64,000 nt of DNA from Apodospora peruviana (GCA_033439685.1 JAUEDM010000001.1:5766001-5830000); one strand, 5' to 3'. Positions 34,911 to 48,646 are shown, counted from the first letter of the stretch. Program-made: numbers and translations. The notes: generated by a model not told the origin, from the sequence alone.

Positions 34911-36818
34911 TCAGTAAAACCCAAGAATCTCGCCAACTACGCTCCGGTACACTCCTTTGGGATCAAAGTCCTTACGGACCGTGTTGAACCTGCTGAGATG
35001 CTAAACAAGGGCTACCGATTAGTATTCATATTCAATTGGCCATTTAGATGAGTTAACCATACGTCTGGATCCAGATTCTTGGCCGCACGCTTAAAGATAT
35101 CGCGGTTATTCTTTGTCCAGTGCGGACGGCAAGGGAACTCATCGATGAGCTTGTGTGCAAGATTGGTATCTTTTGCATTAGAAATTTAGCACAAATAGTC
35201 CCGCTTTACTAAACATTAGAGGGGGTAAACTCACAGAATTGCTCATTGAACCGTTTATGGTCGCCCACGCTTGGTCTGTACGAGGGAAAGTCCAACATGA
35301 TTGCCCCTTTACTCCAGTCCCCCGGGTCCGAAGTGTTGTATGTGACCTGCCCTAGAAAATCGAAGTAAGGCTTGCCAACTGTTGGTATTGTTCCTGTGTC
35401 AACGACATTCCTACCTAGACACATGGATAGAAAGTGGGTACTCACACTTGATATTGATCCCACTCCGATACGTCGAGGTCATGACGATGCCTTTCTTCAG
35501 CTCGGCATCGAACAGCGCCCTCACGCGCTTCAGCATCTGATTCGCCATGGTCACGGGGAAGGCCAGCTCGAGCGTGTAGCCGTGCAGACCGTACTCCCAT
35601 TCGGGCTTTTGGTCGGGATACAGGCCCCCGATGAGCACGTCGTAGTTCCAGCCGTAGACCGGCCACGTCTTGATCTCGGTGTTGTTGGTCTTTTCGCGGA
35701 AATTTGGGGTTTCCCATTGACCGAATGTTATCTCTTCGAATAACATGTTCGAAGTTGCTAGATATTTACCGCTGTCTAGGAGCGTGCGGGCCGCGATGCC
35801 CTCGACGGACGAGACGGAAAAGGTGTTTTGGAAGCCTTCTTGGGGGAACTTATCCATGTCCGCGGCAGGAATCACATCGTAGTACCTGTGGTGAAACTTT
35901 TTCTTGTAGGGCCACCACTGCAGGTTATATCCCATTGCATCAGTCACCAAGGTCACCTTACGGAACGGAAAAGGGGGAAGATGTACCCAGAGATTCGCCG
36001 TCGCGTATGGCGCGATCAGACCGTATATATCCCCGTTCAGGACTGCGCTTTCCTCCAGTCTGCCTCGTCCAAAATCAGCATACTTGATACAAGAAAGGTT
36101 CGTTTATTACTCACGTGTCCTGCATCGCATACACCTTCGAATCAGGGTACACCCTCAGTTTGATCCTCGCAACAATCCCGAGCAGACCCAACGAAGTCGA
36201 TGCCGCCAACCAGTTATCATTCCCATCGTCCCTCTCAACATGCCTCAGCGCTCCCGAGCCGTCAATAATGTCCAGGGCGAGCGCCCCGGCCGCGACCATC
36301 GAGTGCTCCCTTAGCGACGAGCGGTGCGCCCCCATGGCCACGCTGCCACCAAAACTAATGTTCCAGTTCGTGAGCGTGTATCCCACCAACGCGCCGCGTT
36401 CGTGGAGGAACTCAGCCAGCTGGAAGAAGGTGACCCCCGCGTCGACAACGACTGATCCTTCCGCGGCGGTTTTGGGTAGAGTGAAATCCGAGATGCCGTC
36501 GACTTCCTCCGTCTGAATCAGGACCGTCGTCGAACCGGGATCGCCGCTGCACTGCGTGTCGTACCACATGTGCCCCTTTCCGGCGGCACGTATACGGGGG
36601 AACTCGGCCGGTGACGACGACGAGGTAGTGATAGTCTTCTTCACGATGGAGACCATCTCGTTTACGCTCTTTGGACGGTAGATTTGCGAAACATTGTGGC
36701 AGGAGGGGAAACCTTCGCCGTCAAAGGTGTTGTATACGGTCGCAGTAGTAGCTGTGTTGGATAATTGAAGCAGCAGCAGCAGCAGCAGACTGCCGCTGGA
36801 ACGGAGAAGATGGGCCAT
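34911..36818 (-). CDS. Secreted FAD-linked oxidoreductase with ALO-type C-terminus
   Basis: Minus-strand exons 36818-36115, 36059-35446, 35378-35235, 35169-35063 and 35000-34911; 552 aa. A signal peptide (MAHLLRSSGSLLLLLLLQL) precedes a PCMH-type FAD-binding domain (YRPKSVNEMVSIVKK; FPRIRAAGKGHMWYDTQC; ISFGGSVAMGAHRSSLREHS). The C-terminal domain resembles D-arabinono-1,4-lactone oxidase (SGINIKFGKPYFDFLGQVTY; NNRDIFKRAAKNLDPDHLSR; ending DPKGVYRSVVGEILGF). The four introns (55-67 bp) close in phase. It probably oxidises a sugar lactone, sugar or related alcohol outside the cell. The ATG 21 codons upstream was rejected because it displaces the signal peptide. Confidence 0.88.
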
Positions 36819-38203
36819 CGTGCATGTATACACACCTGAGGCTCCGTCAAGTTCGGTTGGAAAAGAGACAAGACTACCCACTTACTATCTTACCTACCTG
36901 CTCTCTGCTCTATTTGACAGAATCACTCATCATATATGTATATATATATATATATATATAACCACCCAACAGTCTCACAGTCTCACTGCTGCGGAAACCG
37001 ACTAAGGTAAGGAGTACCTCGGCTCCTCTCCCATCCAACTAACATCACCAAACGACCTCTCAACAACCAAGGGCAGGCATGCAAAGGCACCAGATTGATT
37101 ATTGACGATCCGGTTGGCACACATCGTCCTCGCACAATACCACACCGCAAAGCCGAGGAGCCACTGCCAGCCTAGGTCTAATAAACATGTGAAGCCATAC
37201 AGAAGCAAAAGATGATCCACACGATGTCACTCTCCACACATCCATCCCCCCTTTCCTTCACGATACGTACCTAACCAATGTAAAAGAAAAACGCGGGGAA
37301 ATGGCACCCCTGGCTGGTCCTCCTCTTCTCATCACGAGGAACCTACGGAAGTAAGAGTTTTTGTTCTGCCTCCTCCCCGGTACGTAAAGTGATAATCTCC
37401 TAAAAGCCAACAAATGACGACAGTTGGTTGTGTCCAGACACCTGTTTCGAAACATTGACAATCTGGCTCAGGGGAGCCAATCACGTATTTGTATCGGATG
37501 GCTGAGGGACATCGTGATAATTTATTGGTCAATTCCCCAGCTGAGGATGGTGGCGGCGCCAAATAACCTCACTGGCGCGAACGAGGCTGGTACGGAATAG
37601 GCACGTCAAGGTAAGGACTAAATTAACGACATCTCATCAGTGAGTGTGTGCTCCAATGTTTGCCTTCAGTCATAGGTACTGAGTCTAGGTAATCTGTGCT
37701 CAGGTGTCTCGAAAATACCAGATACGGATTAAAACAGGTATGTACAATACAAGGTACATTTTGTTGATGAGAGGATAACCGCTCTTGTAAGTGAGGTGGT
37801 TTTTCTCTTCTACTTCTGTCCACCCAACAACCCAACTCCTCTCCCGTTCAACAATAAGGCCTCCTCCCTCCCTTCAACTCCTTATTTCCATCGTAACGAC
37901 AATCAAAACACTCTGGAAACACGACAGAACGGGACAGGACAAGAACGTGGATATGCGGTCCACCCCAACAGGTATTTAGTGTGAAAGCGAAAAAAAAAAA
38001 CAAGAGGTAGCTTGGAGAGACAACTTCAAAGCACAAAGGTAGTTATTAACAAATACTCTCCTCCGTTCCCTCTCCCGACTGCTGCTGCATTTCACAGAAT
38101 CAAAAATGCTACCACCACCGACCGAACAACAGGATTGACTGGCTTTCATTCTCCATCTCCGCATTACTCTTCACTGTTCTTCAAAGAAAACCACCAGCAC
38201 CCC
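36819..38203. other. 1.4-kb intergenic region
   Basis: Upstream of the FAD oxidoreductase and downstream of the cupredoxin-like gene. Contains a TA microsatellite and an A-run near 37990. No supported gene. Confidence 0.5.
36939..36960. repeat. TA dinucleotide repeat
   Basis: About eleven TA units some 120 bp upstream of the FAD oxidoreductase start; could overlap its core promoter. Confidence 0.85.
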
Positions 38204-39630
38204 TTACACCGGTAGCTCGCTTGCCTTGTTCGGGTTTATCGGTGGCGTGACGCTGGTGGTGGTTTGCTGTTGTCGTTGCTGATAAGTGATGCTACTGGCG
38301 TCCGAGTTCGGGTCAAAGTTGTGGTTCCACGACACGCCCTCCGAGTTGAAGTGGTGTCCTGGGATCGCAGGATTGTACAGCTCGGCGGGGAGGTGGTCAA
38401 AGTTGCCGCTGGCAATCGTGCTTCGCTTGACAGGAACATAGATGACGTCTTCATCGACTAATGGACTGCCGCCGGCTTGGTCGGGGGGGCTCATGCCCAT
38501 CTGCGGTTGGGGAAGCGGTGGGCTCGGTACACCGCTGGGGGGACTCGAGAACATGGCACTTTGGCCGTCGAAGCTCTTGGCGTCAGGCGAAATGTACGAT
38601 GTCTGCACCGTCGGCGAGGTGGTTGGCGGCTGTTGGCGGGCTCTGATGATGCCGTACCAGTAAAACAGCGCGGCGATCAGCGCGATACCGGCAACAGCGC
38701 CTATAACGACGCCGGCAATGGCACCTCCTCCGAGGCCGTTAGAAGAAGATTGGACCGGCGCGGCTGCTGTCGGGGTGCTGGTTTGGGAAGTCGTCGAAGG
38801 GTGAGTTGTTGAAAAAGAGGTTGAGCTTGAAGTCATCGTCATGTGGTCATGAGCAGCTGAAGGCTGACCGACTGATGGGCTATCGAGCGCCATGTTATAC
38901 TGCATCTCGAAAAGAGTATTGTTGACCTGTGGACGGCGGAAGTGAGCATGACCGTTCGTGAATCCTCCAGGGGTTAATGACCGGGGATTCTTACATTGAT
39001 ACCACCAACCATGCCGTACTTGTTGCAGTCGTTACCAACACTGGAGTAGAAGAAGATAGGATTCGTGTTGGCAATGGTGTACCGCCATTTCGGAACCTAG
39101 CAGCTCCCGGTCAGATTCGAGATGTTCGGTCCTCATTCAACGATAAACATAAACTCACACCATTCCCATCCTCAGTCGCATAGAACCCAGAGAAGAATCC
39201 CTCCTTGCCAGCGCCGGTCGATTCATAGGGGATGCATGGAAACATGTACTGTGTGCCCGGGTTAGCAACAGAACAACCAGACAAAGCTGTCCCCAACTCA
39301 CTTCGGCACGGACTACAGAATGATTTGTCGGTAAGAACTGGAACTCGATCGTCTCTCCTGCCTTTGCCGTCGTCTGATTTGGTGAGAAGGAATAGCCTTT
39401 GTAGCCGACTAGGACTGTGTGTGTTGCCACGCTAGCGGGAGCGTTTGCGGTCGAGGAGGGAGCCATGCTCATGCTCATGCTCGTGTCCATTTGAGCTGTT
39501 TCGGGATGGTGAAGAGTTAGATACTTGACGCGGCGAACGCTCAGAAGCCTCGAGTTAACATACCCATCGAGACACGCGTAGAGGTTGCGAGGGCCAGCAG
39601 CCACCAGCTTGTCCTCCTGGAGGGAGCCAT
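38204..39630 (-). CDS. Membrane-anchored cupredoxin-like Ser-rich protein
   Basis: Minus-strand exons 39630-39564, 39495-39302, 39248-39159, 39096-38995 and 38926-38204; 391 aa. Signal peptide (MAPSRRTSWWLLALATST), then a plastocyanin-like domain: VLVGYKGYSFSPNQTTAKAG, a first His in FLPTNHSVVRAE, FPCIPYESTGAG, and PIFFYSSVGNDCNKYGMVGG. A Ser/Thr-rich stalk, one membrane span (GAIAGVVIGAVAGIALIAAL) and a cytoplasmic Pro/Ser/Gln-rich tail follow. It belongs to the fungal extracellular Ser-rich cupredoxin family. The usual Cys and second His ligands read FYS and NDC here, so normal type-1 copper binding is doubtful. Four introns of 53-68 bp with GTGAGT/GTAAGA/GTATGT donors close in frame. Confidence 0.85.
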
Positions 39631-41191
39631 TGCCGCCGTGTCCCTGAAGGTGCGAGTGGCCAGCGGAGGACAGAGGGTCGGGCTTCGGTCGTCAAAACCC
39701 GGTCATCAAACAAGGCCGGTGGCTAACGGGAGGAAGTTCACGGGCTGAGAGAGCGATCGTGGGTGTGGACGAGCTCTCGTAGGGTCCCGGGAACACACCA
39801 GCAATCACAATGGTCACACTCAGGGTACCACTTAGACCAGGCACAGTCGGTACGAACGAACGAATCCACACATTCCACCTCAAGACAGGAGCCATGATAG
39901 GATTGGGGCCTGTTCAGTTCTGGTGTTTTACTGTTTTTGGCAGCGATGGCGAACGACCTGGTCCCCAGGATGTACATAACCCTCAACGTCGACGAGTTCG
40001 TGATTGGACAGAAAGATTCAGAAACGGATTGTTGTGCTTGTTTTGGTCTGGTGTGGGTGCTGCCGATGGACGCTACATAAGTGCTGACCCAAGTACGGGA
40101 TGTTAAATGAAGGTATTTCTTTTTGGCCTGGGGCTGACATGTTCGCCAGGGGCGCAAAACCGGGAAGATTTGCGATGAAGACGTGGGAACGGTGTAAGCA
40201 ATGGGCAAGGCTGTCCAATCCGAAGCCGTCATCGTTCAAGGAATGTCAAGATGGTGGAGTTGCATCGGGGACTTTAGAGGAACGGATCGTTGGGAAGCAG
40301 CATCCTACCGGTAAATCCTCGACACGTCCGGTCGGCCCAAATTTAACTGTTAACACTTGGCAAGCACGACAGGGACACTGATGAAGTGGTTTCTGCTTTC
40401 AAACTTTAGGCTGCAGTATTTCTGTGGTGGAGTTGAGGCATCTTGGTCAGCATGCAGGTACCATCGACAAACAGAGGGGGATAAAAAGTTTCCCCCTGAT
40501 CGGTCTTGGGATAAACACGTTCGTCACGTCTGCATTCTCGAGCATGGTCTGTCTGGTGGTGTCGACCACGCGAGACAAGGCTTCAATTTCAGCCCGTGTG
40601 CTTGTCTGTTCCGCTTTTATGGGTATGAGGCCGCGACGGTTGTAGCGTGACCCGGGCCCCCATTAAAACGCAAACACACAAACACAGTCATGTCATGATG
40701 ATGCCAGTAGGAAAGGCAGCCATCTGCCGTTATATAAGGGGGTCAAAAGAAAAGGTTCAGAACCGTTTGCAACAGTGTTCCAGAAAGCTAATAATGACAA
40801 TAAAAAATATAATTATATACTATGCTTGCTTGCTTGCCAGGGATGCTCATGCTCATGCTCCTCTTCCCACACGATACACATACCCATACCGCAATTCAAA
40901 TAAATAACGCCACTAATAAAGCTCCAAAACAAAGCGAAACAAATATCACAAATCCGTCAAAGTAACTGGAATAGACAGTTCTCAACCGACCGAGTAGTCC
41001 CATCAAGCCCTATTCCCAAGGATATACCATAAACCTTCGAAGGCCAACACCGGCACCAAACACAGCCAATTGATTGAAGACATCGATTTGTGTTGCTGCT
41101 TGTCCGTTATGCATATCATAAATATCGACAAACTTTCTCCTCCCTCTCTTTCTTCGGTAAACAATAAAAGACCAAGTGACTGGTATCTTTC
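39631..41191. other. 1.6-kb intergenic region
   Basis: Between two minus-strand genes: 5' flank of the cupredoxin-like gene and 3' flank of MED12. Several frames under 165 codons, none with domain or splice support. Confidence 0.5.
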
Positions 41192-44100
41192 TCACTGCAT
41201 CTTCCTCGCGTCAAACAAACCCAGACTCAGCGAAGTGTCGTTCTCGCCCACATTCGGCGTCGGTTCGCTCAGGATCTCCCACCTGCGGAAGTGGAAGACG
41301 CTCAACCTCTCGGGCGGCTGGGGCCGGTGATCCAGACCCCAAAGCGATGCCGGGGTGCCTAGTATTCCGCCCGGTAACATGGCAGCGGCGGCCCGCTGCT
41401 GCTGATGCTGTTGCTGACTGACGCCACCACCAGTGGCAGTCGTCGCCTGCGCTGCTGTTGGTGCACCTTTATCCTTGTGACAGAGCATCAGATTCTCGCT
41501 GGGATCGTGCGAGAAGCTGAATATATAGCGCAGGCGGGCGTCCGACGTCGAGTCCCTGAGCGCACGAACACAGACCTTGCGCAGGTCCTCGACCAAGTAG
41601 TCCACAAAGAGGCAAGACAGGTCAAAGATACGGCTGCTCAGGGCCCTGGTGTCCATGTCAGGACCATGTAGCGCGTCTAGCTCTTGCATCAAGCCGGCGC
41701 AAACGACCAAGGCCTTGGCGCGAACTTCGTTGCTTTGCCTGCTCGTATCAAAGGTCTGTGCGTGTAAGGTGATGAAGTTGAGCAGCAGCGGCAGCCAGTG
41801 GTTGAGCACAGGCGGCTTGGCCTCGACCTCGCCCGCCGCCAGGATCTCCCAAAGATCAGCGAATTTGTCCACCATGGAAGGTACCAGCTGGGGCTGACGG
41901 CCCATGCAGCCGCCGCGGATAATGGCGTCAATAACAGACAACAAGTTCTCCGCCATCTGCCGCATCTGGTCCAGTGTCCTGTCCGCTGGCGGTGTGCTTC
42001 TGGTGGACGGGAGAAGATCTAGAAATCTGGATTGCGCCCTGCTTTTGAGATGGTGCGTTATTTCTGGACTCAGCGACGAGAGCATGCCTGTCCACGAGAT
42101 ATTTTTGGCGTCAATGGCCTTTTCCATGGCGTTTGCAAACAGTTCAACGTGGGATTGCTGCCGGTCGACCGACTCCTGGCTGCTCTGATCATTCGAAGCC
42201 AAACTTAACGACAGCTTCACTTGGCAGAAAGGCAGAGTGAACTCGTTTGTGAGTTCCAACACTTGATCGAACGTGATATGTGTCTGCTCGTCAGCGGTCG
42301 GAACCAGGAGCTTGGTCGTCATGCAGTCAATCCAGCCGCAGACATGCGCATCAGGGCTCTTGACGGCAAGTGCCCTAGCCACCCCTGTCGCGTCCTTCAA
42401 GACGAGCAGTTTGATCAAGTCAAGCATTCGCGCTTGCGTAGCGGAATCATCCAGGGGTAAGCTCTCGCTATCATTCTGGGCCCGCGCATAGGAGTACTCG
42501 GCCAGGGCCAAGCGAATGAGACTGAGCAGCTCCTTGGGACTTTCTCTCAGCGCCTGATCTTGGAGAATTGCGAAGCGGTAACATTCTTCGGGACCGATGA
42601 GGTCATCTTGAGAGATGGGTGCCATGAACAGTTGAAGCACCTCCTGCATGTATCTCGTTCGGTACGTCATATGCACCACCTGAGGACCGGGAGCGCCTTG
42701 GACCGGGAGGCGGGAGCCTCTTGCACCAAAAGACTCCGATGTCGTCGCCAAGATGGTGGACATGCTCAGGCAGCCCACACACACGAGAAGAGGAAATATT
42801 CTCAGGATGGACGGTCTATTGCCGAGTGTGCGCAGATAGAAGAGCCATTTGATCATTAGCGTATCGAAATTCTGCATGTCGAATATGCGTAACCTGGTGA
42901 GCAAGGCGCTGTACACTCGCTGTTTGTCGTTGGCCTTGGCCCAGTATGTCTGCAACCGCGTTACTACGGTCTGGAATAGCCTGTCCATGGTATTTCGATC
43001 CAGACTGGTGCCACTGGCCAGCAGTTTCTCAATCTCCTCGTGTAGGTCGCCGTCATCCTGAAGCCGGCTCGCCATATTATCCGACACGGGCGAGCAGGCA
43101 TCGACTGGATTGTGTTTGTCACTTAAGGCGAGATCTCTCTTCAGTTGCGAGGCAAGCTCCCCCAGCCCGGGAATCCTGGGCGCGAGACTAACAAGTGAAG
43201 CAAGAAGGGGACGTGCTGCGGTCCCTCGGTCCCGCGCAATATCCCTGAGTCGTTTGTGTAGATTCGTGAAAAGCGATCTTGAAGAGCCAATGGCGGAAAA
43301 AACGAGGAGATGACGGTTGAAAGTGTCGCAAACCGCTGCAAGAACTTCGATGTTTGAGTAGTTTGTCAGCAATTTTAATATGTCCGCAAGCATCGAGAAG
43401 TCTTCAGCTGCCTCGAGTACCGTCCGGATCGCGATGAAGATCGAGGGTGAAATCTCTGGACCTTCAGTCCCCTCCTTTTCCCTTTGCTCGGCATCCAAGC
43501 TCAGAGTAGCTCGAAGCCAGCAGCCGATTTCGGCTTTGAGCGCTCGGCTGCTGTCCCTGATTTTCTTGGAAAGCTTCTTGATAGCTAGTGGTTTCCGCTG
43601 GTGTATAGGATCTGCTGGATCGATGGGCAAGCCCAGGGTATGCTTCAAGAGTTTGATCGCTTGCTCTGCATTTTCCGCTTCATCAGCAACGCTAAATGAA
43701 GCACGCCGAAGATATTCGCCCCTCAACGACTTTTGCGATGCGGTGAGAGCATGTGTAGGAAGCTCCACGAGAAGACGGGTGCCACCCGGCCCATCGGGTA
43801 AGACATCCTGAAGGTTGGTGAGCCCGCCACGGGCCATAAGCCACTGCACGTAGCGGGAAATGGAGAATACGCCGGAGCGGACAAGCTCGCAGACAAGATG
43901 GTACAGGGCACTCTTCCGCCCTTGCTCTTGAAAAGCATCCGTATCCAAGAAGTCCAGAACTGCACTAGTGGCGTCCACCCCTAGCGAGCTCCAGTGTGTT
44001 AAAATCCGACTCGTAACATAAACCTTTGCCAGGCCTGGCCTGTACAGAGATGCGCACCACTCGAGGAGGGCCTTCACTAAGGCCGTCTTGTCTCTGGAGA

Positions 44101-45994
44101 TATTCCAACATTCTGCAGGGAGCTCATCCGGCATTGGCGCTTGAAGAGTTCTATCCAACCATGTTACGAGGATATGACGAGACGCAGGCTGTGATCTGTT
44201 GGCGGATGCCACCAACTGGTCGTTGCGATGACTAATTGCCACGAAGGACCCTCGACGGGCCTCGTCGCCGGGAGGCAAACATGCCTTAAGTGTCTCTCGA
44301 TACTTGGACCAGAAGTTTGGGGATACAAAGTTTTCCGGACTGCCGAGTATCAGGGTGTTCAGAAGGGATGCGAGTCTTGACACCAGAGGTCGAAGGATAT
44401 CCTTATCCGGATGATTGTAGATCTGTAATGTTGTCAGAATCCGCGACCTCTGCGTGAAGTGAAGCCAAGAGCTACTTACCGCATCATAGTGAGAGACAAG
44501 AGCAGTGACGAGTCTGCGGCCGTATTTCCTCAGTCGCAGCAAGTCCTTCCAGTAGATCTGCGTCATCAGCACCCACATGGGGAGCCTTGACTGGGTGCTG
44601 TTTTCAAGATTGGAAACTAGCCACTCCGTATAATGCTCGCGGTCGAGCAGATGCTCGGCATAAAGCTGCGTTGATAATCGAACTCTATCAGGAGGTCAGC
44701 CTGGCCTCTATCGAGAGGCTGGGAACACTTACGCATAGTTCACTTTTGCCTTCCAGTCGTCCTCATTGAACGCGAAGATGACACTTTCAACAAATTGCAC
44801 CACAGCCGTCGTCCAGTCTTTGAGCCACTTAGCCTCCGGTCCCTGGGTGACCACACCCGCAACCTTGTGGCGTTTACAGGCGCGTATTTCGTTTGCTCCG
44901 ACACACTTTATAAGCCAGATGGCACGGTCCGCCGGGACATCCTTGTTTAGACATTGATCTAACAGAATCCTTCCACGAATTCCATGAGGAATCGTTCGAC
45001 TAAGGCGCCGGAGAGAAATGGCAGGGTTCGCAAGATCCCTCATCCAAGCTTCCCTTTTGGTATCGGTAAGCGTGACTCGAGGAGGCGGCTTGAAAGTGGA
45101 GGGAGCCGTTATCTGACCCCCGTGTCTCCGTTGGCCGAGCACACTTGTAAAGATAGTAGACAGAACGCTTAGGCTATTCTTGTTGTGTTTGAGGGCGGTG
45201 AAGAGGACGGCCTTTGCCGACGACGTCTCAGTCTGCGCGACCTGCGCCTTGTCAAAATAGCCCTGTCGTATGGCATTCTCCGACCACTGGTCTTCAGGAT
45301 GGCTACCTGTCCAGGGGAAGAAGTCTGCATATCCAAATGAGGGCGGAGGACCAAGCCCTCCGCCCATGCCAGCGGAACCCGTTCTGCTCTGAGACGATTC
45401 GCCCTTGCCATTAGTGTGGAAGCGCGGCGCGCCTGCCGGAATCTCGACACTGTAAGGCTTGGGGCGAGTATCCTTCTTAGCCTGTGCAGCGGCGGCGGCA
45501 GGAGGTTCTCGGCGAGGCACATGGCAGGGAAATCGTTGGCGGCGCGGAGGCATGGGCAACGGAGCATCGGGGTCGAGGGTTTGGGCGCGGGTCGAAATAT
45601 GGGGGCTCATGTCTCCGAGATCGGAAATGTCGGTCAAAGGCATGATGCGCGAGGGGGTGAAGGGTTTGGAAGACTCGATAGCGTTTGGGGACTCGCTGAT
45701 GGTGCCGTGGGCGATGACATCGGCCGACTCGTGGGACAGCTCGAGCTTGAGGCGCGAACCGCCACGGCGCTGTGTGCCATAACGCCCTTGGGTGCCGTCG
45801 CTGGCAGCATCGGAGGAACCGAAATCGTGGAATGTGGTCTCCTTGCGTATGGGGGACGGCGGCAGATATGGCTGCGCATACTGCTGGGACAAAGTGCGCT
45901 GATGGGCGGGGGGTCGTTGCGATAGACTCGGGCCGCTTGACAACTTTCTCTGGGGCTGTCGCTGCTGGACGCCCAATGGGGGCCGGGAGGTCAT
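41192..45994 (-). CDS. MED12: Mediator of RNA polymerase II transcription subunit 12 (Srb8)
   Basis: Minus-strand exons 45994-44733, 44684-44480 and 44422-41192; 1565 aa. A disordered N-terminus leads to the conserved Med12 block (FGYADFFPWTGSHPEDQWSE; ETSSAKAVLFTALKHNKNSL). Further conserved segments are YAEHLLDREHYTEWLVSNLE, MTQIYWKDLLRLRKYGRRL and a long helical C-terminal region. Med12 belongs to the CDK8 kinase module of Mediator and activates Cdk8/cyclin C. Introns are 48 bp (GTAAGT...GATAG) and 57 bp (GTAAGT...TTACAG). The second is a multiple of three without a stop, so retention would add 19 residues. Length fits fungal Med12 proteins. Confidence 0.92.
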
Positions 45995-47958
45995 CGCTGG
46001 AGGAGGAGCCGATACGCCATGCCGTACTATGGATATATATCAAGATGGCTCGGGTCGGGGACGGGGGGGAAGGGACGGCGAGCTAGCGTTGCCCTGGTGA
46101 AAGGCCGATTTGCGACGTTGAAGGACGGGCTGAGGTCGGAGGCTGGCCCGACCTGAGCCTCCGCCGAACCTTGGACCCTGCCGGAAGACGATGGGGCGGT
46201 GTCCCGGCGAGGGCCGAACGATAACGATGCGGCGCTACCTTAGTCCACGAGAACCGAGCGGTGACAGTGACAGTGACAGGGCCTGGACGATGGCGAGCAG
46301 AGAGCTTGAATATGCCGTTCTCGAAACAGTTGCTGGCGTGCAGTTCAAGGTCGAGCCACGAGCCACGGCACGAGGATTGGGGTCCAGGCGTGGTGCAGTG
46401 TGGGTGGGTTGTCGGGCTTTGGGAGTTGCGGGACCGAGTGCACCTAGCGCAGCAACAGCGCTCTGGGGCCCTGGAGATGGCGTGCGTCTTGTGGACTGTA
46501 GACTGTGGGCTGTGGATTTTGGCCGGCTGGATCTGCATTGGGTGGCACCGCGGGCGGGTTTGATGGATTACATATCCGGGCTTCAAGTTGCGACCTACCC
46601 GGACTGTTCAGGCACTGTACAGATTACACATCCCTAACGACGACATATCACGGGGCTGGGCCAATAAAATCCTGGCTCCCGGCTCTTCCCACGTATCAAC
46701 TCGTGAATGAATGAAGATTGCTGTGTATAGATGATCATTGCAGTGGGACCATATGGCAGTACTTCACTTTGGATGAGATTTTATAAACAAAGGTCTGGAG
46801 CGTTGAGAGACCTACAATGAGTTCATCGAGAGGGAAGGTGCCCGGTGGTACTGGCACAGTGCGCGGGATGGGATCAGAGAGGGGGTCTTGATCGGAAACA
46901 CCGTGGCGGTCTTTTCCAGGCTGTCTTGGCACCTTCCGCGTGTCTTTGGGTCTGCGTCGGCAGTGGCTGACATTGTAAGTTTGCTACGTAAGCCGACCGA
47001 CAACAACTTGAACTGACACTAAAATAACAAACATCAAACGAGAATCGGCGCTGCCGTTGATTTATTCCATTCGTCCTGCAGTAGGTCTCGGCCGGCCAGT
47101 AAGACGGGGAGCTGAACCTGTGCAACCGTCCTTGCAGCCACCCGTTCCAACCATCGCTTCCATCGTCCCGTGCCTCCCTCGAACAAGGTGCGAGGTTCCG
47201 ATGCTCCAGATCGTGGAGATAGCCGTCCCCGGGCATATCTCCTATATTATAGTCACACTTAAACCCCTATTAACTTCCAGGTTCCTCCAGGCTGTTGTTG
47301 ATCCTCGGGATCAGTTTGGGCCACGGCATCCCCTTAAGTGCCAACTGCCTGCCAAATTCAAGGGTGCTCACTATTTTAAGCCGCGTCTAAATCACGCCTC
47401 AAGCCTATTCAAAGACGAAATATGCCAAAGACCTTTTCTAGTACGGAATTACACGTCAGCGGTAGGCCCGAGAGACCCAATATGAAATTGATAGATGGTC
47501 GATGCGTGAAATGGTGCCTGGTATTACATGTACCTTCACGCCAGCAGCGTATACCCCGTACCCCAGACAAGACATCAAGAGATAATGTCTGGCAACAAAC
47601 ATTTCTATGCCGCGATACGAAAAAAAAAGGAGGAACTGAAGTCACTGGTTTCATGGAACTCCTTTCGAGCTTCCAGGGTGCATGACCGGGGACCTAATCC
47701 CCGCGTACTTGTACGGATCCGTACTGAGGGGTGAACCATGACCGGCCATCTGAACTCGCGGGTTTTCCGAGAGTGGAGACAGGAAAGTGTCCGCTGTCTG
47801 CTTACCATTAGTGTTTGATTGCGCGCCCGATTGAGCTCTGTACTTCCGTACTGTAATCCGTATTGTCGTGCATCAACCCTAGCCCAGCATCGGAGCCACG
47901 ACGTCAACCCAGGGACGCCCAGTCAACAGACCATCAATCGCAAGATCAATCAACAACA
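45995..47958. other. 2-kb divergent intergenic region
   Basis: Between MED12 (-) and the Asterix gene (+). G-rich near 46080-46560 and contains unsupported short frames. No gene, repeat or element recognised. Confidence 0.5.
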
Positions 47959-48646
47959 ATGTCTTTCAAAAAGGACATGCGGCGACCGGACTTGAGTAAG
48001 CTGCCTCCGTCCCGACCCAATGGCTGGCAAATGACGGCGCACTGGCGGACCCGTTTGGCTGACCCGAGGAACCTCGATGTCCATGATCCGACGTAGTCAT
48101 CCCGTATCAAGAGCCGGCCGCCAAAGGCGACAGCTCCGAGATTCAGTCGACGCTCGCATCTACTCTGCCCATGGCCGCCATCTTTATGCGCAATCGATAT
48201 GTTGGATGGTAGGATAAGCCCGCATTGTCGCGCATCTTCCTTCTTCACAGGAGCTTCACGTGCTGCTCGTGGCTCGGTGGCATCGGCACACATGTGGGCT
48301 CCGCAACACGGATACAGCATATTGCTTCATCCTGCAGTTTTCTGAGCAACTGGCTGATTGTACAGTGTGTAGGGCGGCCGTTGTCTTCAGCATCCAGAGC
48401 TGGTTGGGCGAGAGCGAGGAGTCCAAGAAGAACAGCAGCACGCCAGGCTACTTCTCGGTCGGCATGTCACGTATGTCCACTTGCCCAAGCTCACACAAAC
48501 ACAAAAACCAAACCAGACACTAACAACGGGCCTCAACTCTAGTCATGTCGCTCATTGTTACATATCTACCCATTTTCCTTCCGCCCCAGCCTGGCCTCCA
48601 ACGAGGAGGAAGCGCGACCGATGCAGCTCCGCCAGCCCCTGCATAG
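47959..48646 (+). CDS. PAT complex subunit Asterix homologue (UPF0139 family)
   Basis: Exons 47959-47995, 48097-48208, 48373-48470 and 48543-48646; 116 aa. MSFKKDMRRPDL-IIPYQEP matches the short cytosolic N-terminus of the family. Three hydrophobic segments follow (STLPMAAIFMRNRYVGW-AAV, YFSVGMSLMSLIVTYLPIFL) and a Pro/Ala C-terminus. In animals Asterix (WDR83OS) with CCDC47 forms the PAT chaperone for multi-spanning proteins at the ER translocon; the fungal role is inferred. Introns of 101, 164 and 72 bp split codons cleanly. Each exon is too short to stand out as an ORF, so the gene is easily missed. Confidence 0.88.

Noticed and set aside
46812..46970. Short minus-strand frame beginning MSATADADPKTRG
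   Set aside because: Good-looking start, but composition changes frame after 14 codons and no intron reconciles it; not enough support.
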